IMG/VR virus record: IMGVR_UViG_3300027969_000196
Span: 1-40,139 of that record
Strand: one strand, 5' to 3'
DNA from: a virus
Length of the DNA stretch: 40,139 nt
In this document: piece after piece, positions 26,301-34,319 of the stretch
Numbering within the stretch: position 1 is the first letter of the stretch
Layout: each line of letters begins with the position of its first letter
Notes under the pieces: model-generated
What the model saw: the letters and a program-made list of their open reading frames with translations, nothing else
Databases searched by the model: none
What the model was told of the DNA's origin: nothing
Made by a program: the position numbers and the translations under genes

Positions 26301-29300
26301 GTATCTGAGGATATCAATGTATTAAAAGAAGGTGATTATGTTTGGACAGCATTTGAAGGTACCAGTTGGAACGTTTATAGATTTACTAAAGCTGACTTTG
26401 TTATAAGAACTGTTGAATACGCTAATTCTGTTATTACTTTAGAATGTGAATCTATCCCATCAGTAAATGCGGGTGACGTAATTGGTATCGCCAACGCTGG
26501 GGTGCTTTCTGGATTTCATATAGTTAGTAGTGTTAATTTAGATTTGATTACTATAGATAAAACTATATCAGGTTGGCAAGATCCGTTTGCTGATAGTTCT
26601 CAAATTTTAATCTATAAATTTAACAGTCACCGTATAGGCAGCATCAATGAGGCAGTACAGTTACCGTTGCAATTAAAAGCAAACGAATTGTTGTGGTCTG
26701 GTATAGACGGTGGCGGACAAAATACTGTATGGCAAAATAATCCAGTATTTTCAAGAAAAACATTGACAGCCTCTACGCAAACTATAAATGAAGAGTTTGG
26801 AAGAACGGTAGCAGTAGATGCTACTGCAACGGTGTTAGCAACTTCAACTAATGCAGATAATGTTGCCTTGTACGTTAAATCAAATAGTACTACAGGCTGG
26901 ACAAAAAAACAAACAATTGAAATGCCACCAGCTTATGCTCCGCTACTAGGGTTTGGAAAAGAGTTAGCATTTTCACCTGACGGAGTTTGGCTTGCAATCG
27001 GAGCCCCAGACGCAACTAGTGGACAAGGTCGTGTGCTAATGTATCAAGTTGATACTAACGGCGAGTATCAATTTGTTACCAACTTAGCAAGTGGAAATAC
27101 TGCAAATCAGCTGTTTGGATCTAAAATTAAACTAGCAAAATTAAGTGTTGGTTATAGAATGGCTGTAGTTAAGACGTTCCCTGGACTTGATCAAAATCGT
27201 GTTATGATTTTTAGCAACATGGGTTCTTGGGTTAGCGAAGGAGAAGTTGAAACAACAACCACCAATGGTGATAACTTTGGTTATGATATAGACATGACTG
27301 CAGACGGTTCAACTCTCGTTATAACAGCTCCAACTACAAACTTTGGAGCCGGATCAGTCTTCATTTACAACTATACAACTTCGCTATATGAACTAGATCA
27401 AACAATAACAGCAAGTCAATTTACCATTGATCCAGAGCGATTTGGAGAAAGCGTATCAATAACTCCTGATGGGAGTGTGATGGCAGTGGGGTCTATCCTT
27501 TCAGATGATACCAAAGCTGATCAAGGAGTTGTGAGAATTTTTGATCTTGACTCGTTGGGATATGCTGCACGACAAACAATTACAAATAGAAATCCAGAAA
27601 TATCTGAAAAGTTTGGAGCAAAAGTAAAACTTATCAACGGCGGAAAAACATTAGCAGTTTTTAGCGCAATGGGCGATAGTAAAACTGTTTACTCAATTGA
27701 TAACGGGTCAACAATATTTGATAACGGGTCAACACAAATCGTAGACTTTAATAAAGATGCTGGCCGTATTGACATTTACGATGAATATGATGTTGCTTTT
27801 ATCTATGGCGAATCTCTATTAGTTGACAATGCAATGAATGACAAATACGGTTATTCACTTGCTGCTGGAGATAATACTATAGTTGTATCAGCTCCAAAAA
27901 CAGATAGTCAAGTTTCAAATTCTGGTGTTGTTTATACATATTACAAAGTTCGTTCAGCATTTAGCTGGACCGTTTTACAATCAGAAAAAAATAAAGTTGA
28001 TGTAACAAAAATTAAAAAATTATTTTTATACAACAAGAAAACTAGCAATCTTGTAACATATTTGGATATTATTGATCCAATGCAAGGTAAAATTGCTGGA
28101 ATTGCAGAGCAAGAAATCAAATACAAAACATATTATGATCCAGCAACATATTCTGTTGGAACAGATGCAGTAAACGTTGATGACGGGATGGCTTGGTTAG
28201 GACAACAAGTTGGAACTTTATGGTGGAACTTGGATAGAGCTAAATTTTTAGATAGCTATACTGGTAACGTTGTTTATAGAAATTCTACTTGGAATACACT
28301 ATATGAAACTGGCAGTATTGATGTTTACGAGTGGGTTGAAACAAAATATACTCCGTCCGAGTGGGACAAACTAGCTGATACTGAAGCAGGTTTAACATCT
28401 GGTATAAGCGGAACAAGTTTATATGGCAATACCACATACAGTGTTAAGAAACGTTATGACAACGTTGCAAAAACTTTTAAAAATACTTATTATTTCTGGG
28501 TTAAAAATAAAACAACGGTACCTAATGCTCCTGATAGACTAATATCTGCCTTCAACGTTGCAACACTAATAGCAGATCCAAAGAGTCAAGGCTATAAATT
28601 TGTTGAATTTACTGGAACAGATAGTTTTAGTCTAGTAAACGTTCAAAATTTACTGGTTAGTTCTGATATCGTATTGGCTGCGCAGTATTGGCTAGTAGAT
28701 CAAGATGACTTGAATATTCACACTGATTGGAAAATTATCAGTGAACATCCTAACACATCAATACCTACTGCAATTGAAACTAAATGGATTGACAGTTTAG
28801 TGGGTAACGATCTCAATAATAGGCAAGTTCCAGATATCAACTTGCCCCCTAAGTTAAAATACGGGGTGCAATTTAGACCAAGACAAAGCATGTTTATCAA
28901 TAGAATTGAAGCACTAAAGCAATATATTGAGCGTTTAAATTCTGCACTAATATCTGAACTAATAGTTGATTCAACAGATTTAACAGACTTTAAAAAGTAC
29001 GATGCTTATCCAGACTATGTAACACAAGCTGATGGAACACGCATTCTTCCTAGCGGTCTTTATGATTCTGTTGTTGATACTGATGCAGAACTGCGATTAA
29101 TTAATACTGGGGCTTTCACTATGCCTTCTTTACTACCAGTAATTGAAGATGGCAGAATTACAGATGTTATTATTACAAAAGCTGGCTCAGGATATATTAA
29201 TGCACCTTATATAACAGTTAATGGCCTTGGCAAAGATGCTAAACTTAAAACAGTTTTAGACGCTAACGGCGGAATTGCCAGCGTAATAATAAACAATGCT

Positions 29301-32300
29301 GGCCAAGGGTACACTAATAGCACTACTTTATCAATTAGATCGCTAGCAGTATTGGTCATTAGCGATGAACAGGCCTTAGGAAGGTGGTCTATATACGCAT
29401 TTAATATTGGTACATCTAGTTGGATTCGAACTAAATCTCAAAGCTACAATGTTTTAGCATTTTGGAATTATGTTGATTGGTATGCACCTGGTTATAATTT
29501 ATTCACAAAAATTGATTACTCAGTTGATGGAACAAATCAGTTATACACACTATTGGCAGATATTGGACAAACAGTTAAAGTTAAAACTGTTGGCTCAGCC
29601 GGCTGGATGTTACTAGAAAAGTTTGCTGATGTGTCTTCTGTAGACTATACACAGAGTTACAAAGTAATTGGCAGACAAAATGGAACAATTCAAATATCCA
29701 ATAAGTTCTATCAATTTGTAGCAACCAATTTAGGATTTGATGGACCATTATACGATACTGATGTTTTTGATAATTCAGGTTCAGTTGAACTTAGAATTAT
29801 TTTAACAGCTATTAAAGACAAGGTTCTTATTGATGAATTGAGGACTGTGTACTTAAAACTTTTCTTTGCAAGTCTTAGATATGCATTAAGTGAACAATCA
29901 TATGTTGATTGGGCATTTAAAACTAGTTTTGTTAAAGCAATGCACAACGTAGGAAATTTAAAACAGAAAGTTACATACAACAATGACAACTTAGCTGATT
30001 TTGAAAGCTATATTGCTGAAGTAAAACCATACAGAACTAAAATTAGAGAATATGTAAGTTCTTATACTAGTATTGATAATACCCAGTCTGTTGTCACTGA
30101 TTTTGATCTACCACCAGTTACCATTGGTAATCAATCTGTTCCAGTAGTAGTATCAGTTGGTGACACAAACGAAATTGTTATTAACAACGATGAATTGTTG
30201 TCTTATCCTTGGAAACATTGGCTTGATAATGCTGGATTTTATGTGTCAGAAATTGTGTTAGTTGACGGTGGTTCTGGATATATTACAAATCCAGAAGTTA
30301 TTATAACTGGAGCAAATACAACCCAAGCAACGGCTAAAGCATACATTTCAAACGGCAAAGTTACTAAAATTCAAATAGTAACTAGTGGTGAAGGATACTT
30401 TTCTGCCCCGACAGTTGAATTGAACGGCGGATTATCTACTATTGGTGTTCCAGCTCGTGCGGTTGCATTTATTAAAAATGATCTAGTTCGAAGCTCTTTA
30501 ATTAAAATTAAATTTGATAGAATTACTAGCAAGTATTACATTACATCGTTAGCTGTGACTGAAGAATTTATTGGAACTGGATCTCGATTACAATTCCCAT
30601 TGAAATGGAGTCCAGATTTAAAAACTGGCAAGACGACTGTTGTTATTAAAACAAACTCAACAGATACTAACGGCCAAGAAGCACTGCGAGATACATTCTC
30701 AGTAACTAGTAAAACAAGCACTACTAGAGGACATACAAGTTATTCTGGGGTGTTAACATTTAACTCTGCTCCAGCAAATGGTGAAGTAATTGTAATTAAT
30801 TACGTTAAGGATTTTAATTATCTATCCGCAGCAGATAGAATTCAATACTACTACGATCCGATCAGTGGACAATTAGGTAAGGATTTAACACAGTTAATGA
30901 CTGGTGTTGATTACGGCGGCGTTAACATTGTTGGATTGAATTTTAAATCCAGCGCAGGTTGGGACGATTTACCTTGGTTCGCAGACGTATGGGACGGGTA
31001 TGATCCTGTATTTGATGATTATATTGTAACTGTTGGAGACAGCACCTACACTTATACATTGCCTTACATTCCAGCAGTAGGTCAAGAAATCAACATATAC
31101 GTCAACGGTACCAGGATTGATGATCCGTATTTTGACATTTATGACGGATCAACTGTACAACCTAATGGGCGATTAATTGCTCCAGCTGGCGCAGTGATGA
31201 ATACATTTGTAGGTGACGGTGTAACTGATACTATTACATTGCCCAATTTAGGATCTACACCAAGTTTAGATATCAATGCTGGTGATAAAGTGATTTTCCG
31301 TAAGAGCACAAGTGATGGAGCAATTACACCTTCTTCACTAGACTACGATACTACCTTAAGTGGTGGCAATCTAGCATATTCTACTGCTACTGGTTTAGCC
31401 GCAGAAGATATATTAGTTGATGGTGATGGATTTGTAACAACTACTTCAAGCCCAGCTCCTGAAGAAGTAGTGCCAGGACAAATAACTGATGCAGTTGCAG
31501 TTAAAGTGTTTCATAGATCAGCAAGCGGCTCAGCTAGGTTAGCAACTAATAATTATGTTGGCAACAATGTGAGAGATACTTTTGATATAGGACAATATCC
31601 AAATACTCAATATGCTGTTACGGTAACAGTGGATGGAATTTTCTTATCACTTGGCACTGACTTTACAATTAACTATGACACAAAAACTGTAACACTGTCA
31701 ACAATGCCATCTCAAGGAGAAATTGTTTCAGTATCAAGTTTTGGATTTAACGGACAAGATATCTTAGATTTAGATTACTTTGTGGGTAACGGTGTTGATA
31801 TTGAATTTATAACTAGGTCACCTTGGGTTGATGGAGCATCTTCGTTAGTAATTGTTTCTGGAATCAATCAAAGCTATATCTTGTTTAGAACAGATGCAAC
31901 ATATGACGCACCAGATAGGATTGGCATTAAATTTGGTTCTGCTCCGGCTGTTGGAGCAATTATTAATTATCTAATTTCTAGTTCTTCAGATAGCTCATAT
32001 AGTTTAGCAACAAGCGAAATTTTAGTAGGAGACGGATCTAGCAATAACTTTACACTAACTAATAGAGTTGGTCAAACATTGCCATTAGAATCTAATGTGA
32101 TAGTTAAATCTGGTCAACAAATTCTTACTGGTCCTAATTGCACATACTATACATTATCAAATAATCAATTAATATATAAAATACCAGCGCATAAATTTCA
32201 AACTGAAATTTTTAATATTGATGATTTTGAAATTTATGTTGCTGGCGTAAAAATGAGATTAATGTTAGATTACACTGTTGATTTATTAGCTGGAGCCATT

Positions 32301-33659
32301 GTATTAAAAGCTGGAGCATATATCAACAATTCAACTCTAGTAATAAGCATTATAACAACTGCTGAATACTTTATAACATCAGAAACTGACATTGTGTTTG
32401 TAACACCACCGTTGTCAGGCGAAGAAATTGAAATTATTTCTTATTATAATCACAATATACTAGACATTCAGCGATCTGAAGTTGAAATTAATCCTACAAT
32501 TTCTTTAACGCAAGATTCAGTTGAATATCTTACGTACAATAAAATTATTGGTGGAATTCTTGATTTAGGCAGAGACGTATTGAGTGATGATTATGTATGG
32601 GTTATTAAAAATGGAACGCTATTAACACACAGTGTTGATTATCGATTAACACCAAATAAAAATGCAGTTAAATTAACGTCCACCACTTCAGAAAATGATG
32701 TATATTCAATTATCACATTTACAAAGAACGTTGTTAGACAAACAATGGGATACATGCAGTTTAAAGATATGTTGAACAGAGATCACTATAAAAGGTTATC
32801 TGCTAACAAGAAGACATCATTGGCTCTAGATCTAAACTTTTACGACTCAACTATTACTGTGGTTGACAGCTCAGTTTTAAACGCAGGAAACAAACTTCGA
32901 AATTTACCAGGAATCATTTATGTTGGGGGAGAAAGAATTGAATTCTTTACTATTAACGGAAACATACTTGGACAGTTACGTAGAGGAACACTGGGAACAG
33001 GAACACCAGCAACACATGCTGCTGGTGAATTAGTTATTGACATTGGAATAAGTGAGACAATTCCTTATAACGATGACTATATTATTGATACATATATTCA
33101 TGACGGAACAACTAATATAATCCCATTGCAATATATTCCTAAACGTTATCCAATCAGGGACTCCGTAACTCATGCAGTAGTAAGCACCGTGCCAGCTGAC
33201 ATTGAAATATTTGTCGGCGGTTACAACATAGTGCCTTGGACTGAACTAACTGACTATTCAGTTGGTGAAATTGTATTATACGGAAGCTCTACATTTAGAT
33301 GTGTAATAGCACACCAGAGCTCCAGCAGTTTTACAGATGACCGAATAAATTGGGAATTCTTTATAGGAAATCAGCGTCTTAAGAAACACCCTTATTCAAT
33401 GCACAACGTAGAAACTCATTGGGAAAGTACGGACGGCGATGTAACATTTGCTGCTGATTTCTCAGTAGACGAAATAACTGCAGGTGTTACACTGTTGAAT
33501 GACTTAAACATTGGAACAAAGGTGATTATTATTAAGAAAGTTGGCAAAGTTTGGTATGATCCAGGCACTGCGTTAGTTGATTCAAACAATAAAGTCGCCA
33601 ACTTTATCAAAGCAACAGAAGGAATCCCGCTAGCATCTAAAAATCCTAGCACAACTTAA
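20346..33659 (+). CDS. Giant baseplate wedge-type structural protein (4437 aa) in the gp7 position
   Basis: One uninterrupted frame of 13.3 kb. GGGAG at 20335-20339 supports the start, which overlaps the gp6 stop. The first 150 residues (LLPRFYRTESNKKFIQATID; LDRQHYQLEPAAVVKD; WDKFVNFQQYYWMPYGP) look like a conserved anchoring domain, and the position after gp6 is that of gp7 in T4 (about 1032 residues), so a giant wedge protein is inferred. Modules seen: three Trp/Tyr-rich CBM5/12-like units near residues 1438-1482, 1570-1615 and 1748-1794 and a fourth near 4296-4342; a seven-blade FG-GAP-type beta-propeller at about 2151-2535; GSGY-type beta repeats near 2946-2997 and 3307-3362; several repeats of a beta module starting V/I-G-x-G (for example near 3408, 3620, 3737, 3812, 3894); and LRRGTLGTGT near 4210. 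There is no signal peptide or membrane segment. The propeller and CBM-like units suggest surface or glycan contact at the baseplate rim. I cannot assign an exact T4 equivalent. Confidence 0.7.
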   Translation: MAEQQNEYGLPIGKGEKRRTAKLLPRFYRTESNKKFIQATIDQLTQSGTVKKLNGFIGRQNAKAVTTNDVFIEEPTLDRQHYQLEPAAVVKDTLGNITFFKDYIDYVNTVDVLGGITKNHQKLNKQEFYSWNPHINWDKFVNFQQYYWMPYGPAVIKVLGQQQQVTSTYTVQLSDEGDNRAYLFTPDALTRNPTLTLYRGQTYKFEITAPGEPFSIKTQRQAGELYRYTDGVDLSAVESGTITFTVPVDAPNVLYYVSENSPDTGGVWEIYDIDENTVIDVASEIIGKKTYTLSTGVELSNGMKLTFGGNVSPALYATGSFYVEGVGEQIKLVPESKLEIVSAYSAASQVLFDDAGFDSMPFSDATSFAGQKDYITINRSNSDGNPWSRYNRWFHQDVISKSAEAAGIPIELDQTRRATRPIIEFESNLKLFNFGYASKNDVDLIDTFTTDVFSTIEGSLGYNVDSVPLAQGQRILFTADSDSLVNNKIFKVTFITVTPVGGAGPVRQIHLVDESDTDALYGESVVIRSGRLNQGKMYWFNGSTWKLSQQKTTVNQKPLFDLFDSDGVSISNNTIYPGSTFLGNTIFSYKEGSGVTDAVLGIPLSYRNISNIGDIVFTFDLLQNTFSYKDGVDVVTKNTDSAFLKIITGLDAGEYVNGWITNQLENTQPIVRIFKNSGLINNFPIDVYDDIGNLSDLEVRVYVNGKRIDKSFWSIVDAVRYKKVVINSNLINITSDDVITLRCFSSQDKNANGHYELPINFQNNPLNNNVNTFTLGEVIDHVDSIVDNLPTFNGTYPGNNNLRDQGFLSTFGTKFVQHSGPVNFGLYHLTSKNSNIVKALNQTRDDYGRFKRNFISVATSISDDLPTKEIVDKIILEINKDKPKTFPYYFSDMAGTGAATKNDYKVVDFRIKTYPLSSAFSLNTLSNKAVNIYVNGVQLIYSKDYSFDDTGFVIISDTFNLVDNDIITIYEYESTDGCFIPPTPTSFGIWPKFEPKKYLDTTLVTPQYVIQGHDGSIVVAYNDYRDNLILEIEKRIFNNIKVAYDSTIFDIFDFIPGYNRRTDYSLQEFNEVLAPSFYQWATLVDGDFTKPISYTNSNPFTYNYSKNTSPDGTALPGYWRGIYKHIFDTDRIHLCPWESLGFNIEPTWWQDVYGPAPYTSDNLILWNDLKDGITREPGKPLTRNIKFSRPTLAIMPPVDEMGELLDPIAANIVQGNIKPQMSDAFKFGDYSPIESAWRRSSFFPFSFVLASVLMQPNNTLGLCIDRSRIIRNNTGQLIYKDTGLRLRLTDLTLPSTTSDSERVLTAGLVNYIVDYILSDNLKSLSQYKVDLTTMTNYLSHRLGGFTSKEKFKLILDSKSPTANAGVFVPQENYTIFLNTSSPVKKLTYSGVIVTKILTSTGEGYEVKGYNQKTPFFYYYPWTQTGNVINVGGISESYIEWVPGQQYIVGNVVRYNNAYYRATQNHTSQDNFSSTEFQKLAKLPIIGGRDASLRKLWDRTPTIVNYGTVYDTVQEVVDFLQGYGEYLKDQGFVFDDYNTNLKSVASWETSVKEFMFWTTQNWSAGEDKFVDWLPNRTYKAGVIVKYNGDYFSSKIDHTTSTIFQTELYNKLASLSQDGASVIALSPSALGLSMRLTYAVIDDIRDQFNEYEILKADGAKFDQNFLNHTREDNEFSFSPRIDGIGIYGAGFYLVQKEHVLIIDNITQFNDTIYNLEAGYKQDRIKVSGYRTVGWYGGFDIPGFVFDQADITEWNSWTDYNLGDIVKYKEFYYSAENFLPGVETFNPSSWIRLENKPTSALLPNWDYKAEQFTDFYDLESDNFDAGQQRVAQHLVGYQKRQYLENIIKNDVSEYKFYQGMIPEKGSANSLNKLFDVLSAEGQESIDFNEEWAVRVGQYGGSEAFDEIEISLDESLFKTNPQAFELTNSIDPSVVDFVIRQTPNDLYLKPSGYNNNPWPSITNYKPYLRTPGHVRYDQVALNVDSLTDIVSEDINVLKEGDYVWTAFEGTSWNVYRFTKADFVIRTVEYANSVITLECESIPSVNAGDVIGIANAGVLSGFHIVSSVNLDLITIDKTISGWQDPFADSSQILIYKFNSHRIGSINEAVQLPLQLKANELLWSGIDGGGQNTVWQNNPVFSRKTLTASTQTINEEFGRTVAVDATATVLATSTNADNVALYVKSNSTTGWTKKQTIEMPPAYAPLLGFGKELAFSPDGVWLAIGAPDATSGQGRVLMYQVDTNGEYQFVTNLASGNTANQLFGSKIKLAKLSVGYRMAVVKTFPGLDQNRVMIFSNMGSWVSEGEVETTTTNGDNFGYDIDMTADGSTLVITAPTTNFGAGSVFIYNYTTSLYELDQTITASQFTIDPERFGESVSITPDGSVMAVGSILSDDTKADQGVVRIFDLDSLGYAARQTITNRNPEISEKFGAKVKLINGGKTLAVFSAMGDSKTVYSIDNGSTIFDNGSTQIVDFNKDAGRIDIYDEYDVAFIYGESLLVDNAMNDKYGYSLAAGDNTIVVSAPKTDSQVSNSGVVYTYYKVRSAFSWTVLQSEKNKVDVTKIKKLFLYNKKTSNLVTYLDIIDPMQGKIAGIAEQEIKYKTYYDPATYSVGTDAVNVDDGMAWLGQQVGTLWWNLDRAKFLDSYTGNVVYRNSTWNTLYETGSIDVYEWVETKYTPSEWDKLADTEAGLTSGISGTSLYGNTTYSVKKRYDNVAKTFKNTYYFWVKNKTTVPNAPDRLISAFNVATLIADPKSQGYKFVEFTGTDSFSLVNVQNLLVSSDIVLAAQYWLVDQDDLNIHTDWKIISEHPNTSIPTAIETKWIDSLVGNDLNNRQVPDINLPPKLKYGVQFRPRQSMFINRIEALKQYIERLNSALISELIVDSTDLTDFKKYDAYPDYVTQADGTRILPSGLYDSVVDTDAELRLINTGAFTMPSLLPVIEDGRITDVIITKAGSGYINAPYITVNGLGKDAKLKTVLDANGGIASVIINNAGQGYTNSTTLSIRSLAVLVISDEQALGRWSIYAFNIGTSSWIRTKSQSYNVLAFWNYVDWYAPGYNLFTKIDYSVDGTNQLYTLLADIGQTVKVKTVGSAGWMLLEKFADVSSVDYTQSYKVIGRQNGTIQISNKFYQFVATNLGFDGPLYDTDVFDNSGSVELRIILTAIKDKVLIDELRTVYLKLFFASLRYALSEQSYVDWAFKTSFVKAMHNVGNLKQKVTYNNDNLADFESYIAEVKPYRTKIREYVSSYTSIDNTQSVVTDFDLPPVTIGNQSVPVVVSVGDTNEIVINNDELLSYPWKHWLDNAGFYVSEIVLVDGGSGYITNPEVIITGANTTQATAKAYISNGKVTKIQIVTSGEGYFSAPTVELNGGLSTIGVPARAVAFIKNDLVRSSLIKIKFDRITSKYYITSLAVTEEFIGTGSRLQFPLKWSPDLKTGKTTVVIKTNSTDTNGQEALRDTFSVTSKTSTTRGHTSYSGVLTFNSAPANGEVIVINYVKDFNYLSAADRIQYYYDPISGQLGKDLTQLMTGVDYGGVNIVGLNFKSSAGWDDLPWFADVWDGYDPVFDDYIVTVGDSTYTYTLPYIPAVGQEINIYVNGTRIDDPYFDIYDGSTVQPNGRLIAPAGAVMNTFVGDGVTDTITLPNLGSTPSLDINAGDKVIFRKSTSDGAITPSSLDYDTTLSGGNLAYSTATGLAAEDILVDGDGFVTTTSSPAPEEVVPGQITDAVAVKVFHRSASGSARLATNNYVGNNVRDTFDIGQYPNTQYAVTVTVDGIFLSLGTDFTINYDTKTVTLSTMPSQGEIVSVSSFGFNGQDILDLDYFVGNGVDIEFITRSPWVDGASSLVIVSGINQSYILFRTDATYDAPDRIGIKFGSAPAVGAIINYLISSSSDSSYSLATSEILVGDGSSNNFTLTNRVGQTLPLESNVIVKSGQQILTGPNCTYYTLSNNQLIYKIPAHKFQTEIFNIDDFEIYVAGVKMRLMLDYTVDLLAGAIVLKAGAYINNSTLVISIITTAEYFITSETDIVFVTPPLSGEEIEIISYYNHNILDIQRSEVEINPTISLTQDSVEYLTYNKIIGGILDLGRDVLSDDYVWVIKNGTLLTHSVDYRLTPNKNAVKLTSTTSENDVYSIITFTKNVVRQTMGYMQFKDMLNRDHYKRLSANKKTSLALDLNFYDSTITVVDSSVLNAGNKLRNLPGIIYVGGERIEFFTINGNILGQLRRGTLGTGTPATHAAGELVIDIGISETIPYNDDYIIDTYIHDGTTNIIPLQYIPKRYPIRDSVTHAVVSTVPADIEIFVGGYNIVPWTELTDYSVGEIVLYGSSTFRCVIAHQSSSSFTDDRINWEFFIGNQRLKKHPYSMHNVETHWESTDGDVTFAADFSVDEITAGVTLLNDLNIGTKVIIIKKVGKVWYDPGTALVDSNNKVANFIKATEGIPLASKNPSTT
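24657..24791 (+). other. CBM5/12-like module 1 in the giant protein
   Basis: The pattern W-x-x-G-x-x-Y-x-x-G-x-x-V-x-Y-x-x-x-Y-Y (WVPGQQYIVGNVVRYNNAYY) with a downstream polar segment resembles chitin-binding type 3 / CBM5/12 domains. The key aromatic residues are the Trp, the Tyr before the Gly, and the YY pair. Confidence 0.5.
25053..25190 (+). other. CBM5/12-like module 2 in the giant protein
   Basis: WLPNRTYKAGVIVKYNGDYF followed by SSKIDHTT shows the same W...Y-x-x-G-x-x-V-x-Y-x-x-x-Y/F spacing as module 1. Confidence 0.5.
25587..25727 (+). other. CBM5/12-like module 3 in the giant protein
   Basis: WNSWTDYNLGDIVKYKEFYY, then NPSSWIRL. The closing Trp seen in many CBM5/12 units (here SSW) is present, making this the best of the four matches. 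Confidence 0.55.
26796..27950 (+). repeat. Seven-blade FG-GAP-type beta-propeller in the giant protein
   Basis: Seven successive units each begin F/Y-G-x-x-(V/I/L) and continue with D/G-rich turns and a short hydrophobic strand: FGRTVAVDA, FGKELAFSPDG, FGSKIKLAK, FGYDIDMTADG, FGESVSITPDG, FGAKVKLINGG and YGYSLAAGDN, spaced about 50-65 residues apart. Blades 2, 4 and 5 contain the DG followed by a LxIxxP/LxVxxP-type strand, as in integrin-alpha-like propellers. Confidence 0.7.
27697..27734 (+). repeat. 21-base tandem duplication inside the propeller
   Basis: The 17-base string TTGATAACGGGTCAACA occurs at 27697-27713 and again at 27718-27734, exactly 21 bases apart. It encodes a repeated DNGST segment, so the insertion keeps the frame. 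This looks like a recent slippage duplication lengthening a loop between blades 6 and 7. Confidence 0.85.
33231..33371 (+). other. CBM5/12-like module 4 near the C-terminus of the giant protein
   Basis: WTELTDYSVGEIVLYGSSTF followed by RCVIAHQS and a closing INWEF shows the same aromatic spacing as modules 1-3, placed about 2500 residues downstream of module 3. Confidence 0.5.
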
Positions 33660-33679
33660 AGTAGCAGTTATTAATACTG

Positions 33680-33687
33680 AATAAATA
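33680..33687 (+). promoter_or_regulatory. T4-type late promoter before the 203-aa gene
   Basis: AATAAATA followed by TAC, 19 bases before the ATG at 33707. It gives the gene after the giant its own transcript. The ribosome site is weak (GAGAG at 33696-33700). Confidence 0.7.
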
Positions 33688-33706
33688 TACTGATTGAGAG
33701 AAAAAT

Positions 33707-34318
33707 ATGCAAAGTAAAGACTTAACAGGAATACACGTAGAAGGTCATATCAAGATCTGGAATCCAGAATCTAATGAAATTTTCGTGAATAAACGTAATG
33801 CAATCCATTATGAAAATATCAGCGTCGCCTTGGCGCAGAGTATAGCTAACTCAGGGCAAGGCTTCATATATGAAATGGCGTTTGGCAACGGCGGAACTGC
33901 TGTTGATCCAACAGGCATTATTACATATTTGACTCCAAATAGCACTGGCACAAACGCTAGTTTATACAATCAAACATACAGCAAAGTAGTTGATGACCGA
34001 AGCGTTTCCAACGTTGATCCAGTTAGAAACTACATTGAAACCCGTCACGTAACTGGTACTAACTACACTGATGTGTTTATTACTTGTTTACTAGATTACG
34101 GTGAAAACATTAGTGGACAGTTGGCTTTTGACAATACAACTGACTCAGAAAGTCCTGCAGTTTTTGATGAATTAGGTTTAAAGAGCTACAGCTCAACTGG
34201 ATCTAGTTTGTTATTGACTCATGTAATTTTCCACCCAGTACAAAAATCATTGAATAGATTAATCCAAATTGATTATACAGTTAGAATACAAAGTTTAACT
34301 GGCATAGCCGGAGCATAA
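33707..34318 (+). CDS. Virion structural protein of unknown role (203 aa)
   Basis: A 203-residue, beta-rich protein starting MQSKDLTGIHVEGHIKIWNP, with NEIFVNKRNAIHYENISVAL and the Gly-rich GFIYEMAFGNGGTAVDPTG (about residues 57-75). I recall this N-terminal pattern, a strand, then 'x-x-KxNAIHxxN', then 'xxFGNGGT', from baseplate or tail proteins of other myoviruses, but I cannot name the family. It occupies the place of gp8 in the T4 order, although it is shorter than T4 gp8 (about 334). It is led by its own late promoter and followed one base after its stop by the first fibre gene. A wedge or fibre-attachment role is inferred from position only. Confidence 0.55.
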   Translation: MQSKDLTGIHVEGHIKIWNPESNEIFVNKRNAIHYENISVALAQSIANSGQGFIYEMAFGNGGTAVDPTGIITYLTPNSTGTNASLYNQTYSKVVDDRSVSNVDPVRNYIETRHVTGTNYTDVFITCLLDYGENISGQLAFDNTTDSESPAVFDELGLKSYSSTGSSLLLTHVIFHPVQKSLNRLIQIDYTVRIQSLTGIAGA

Positions 34319-34319
34319 G

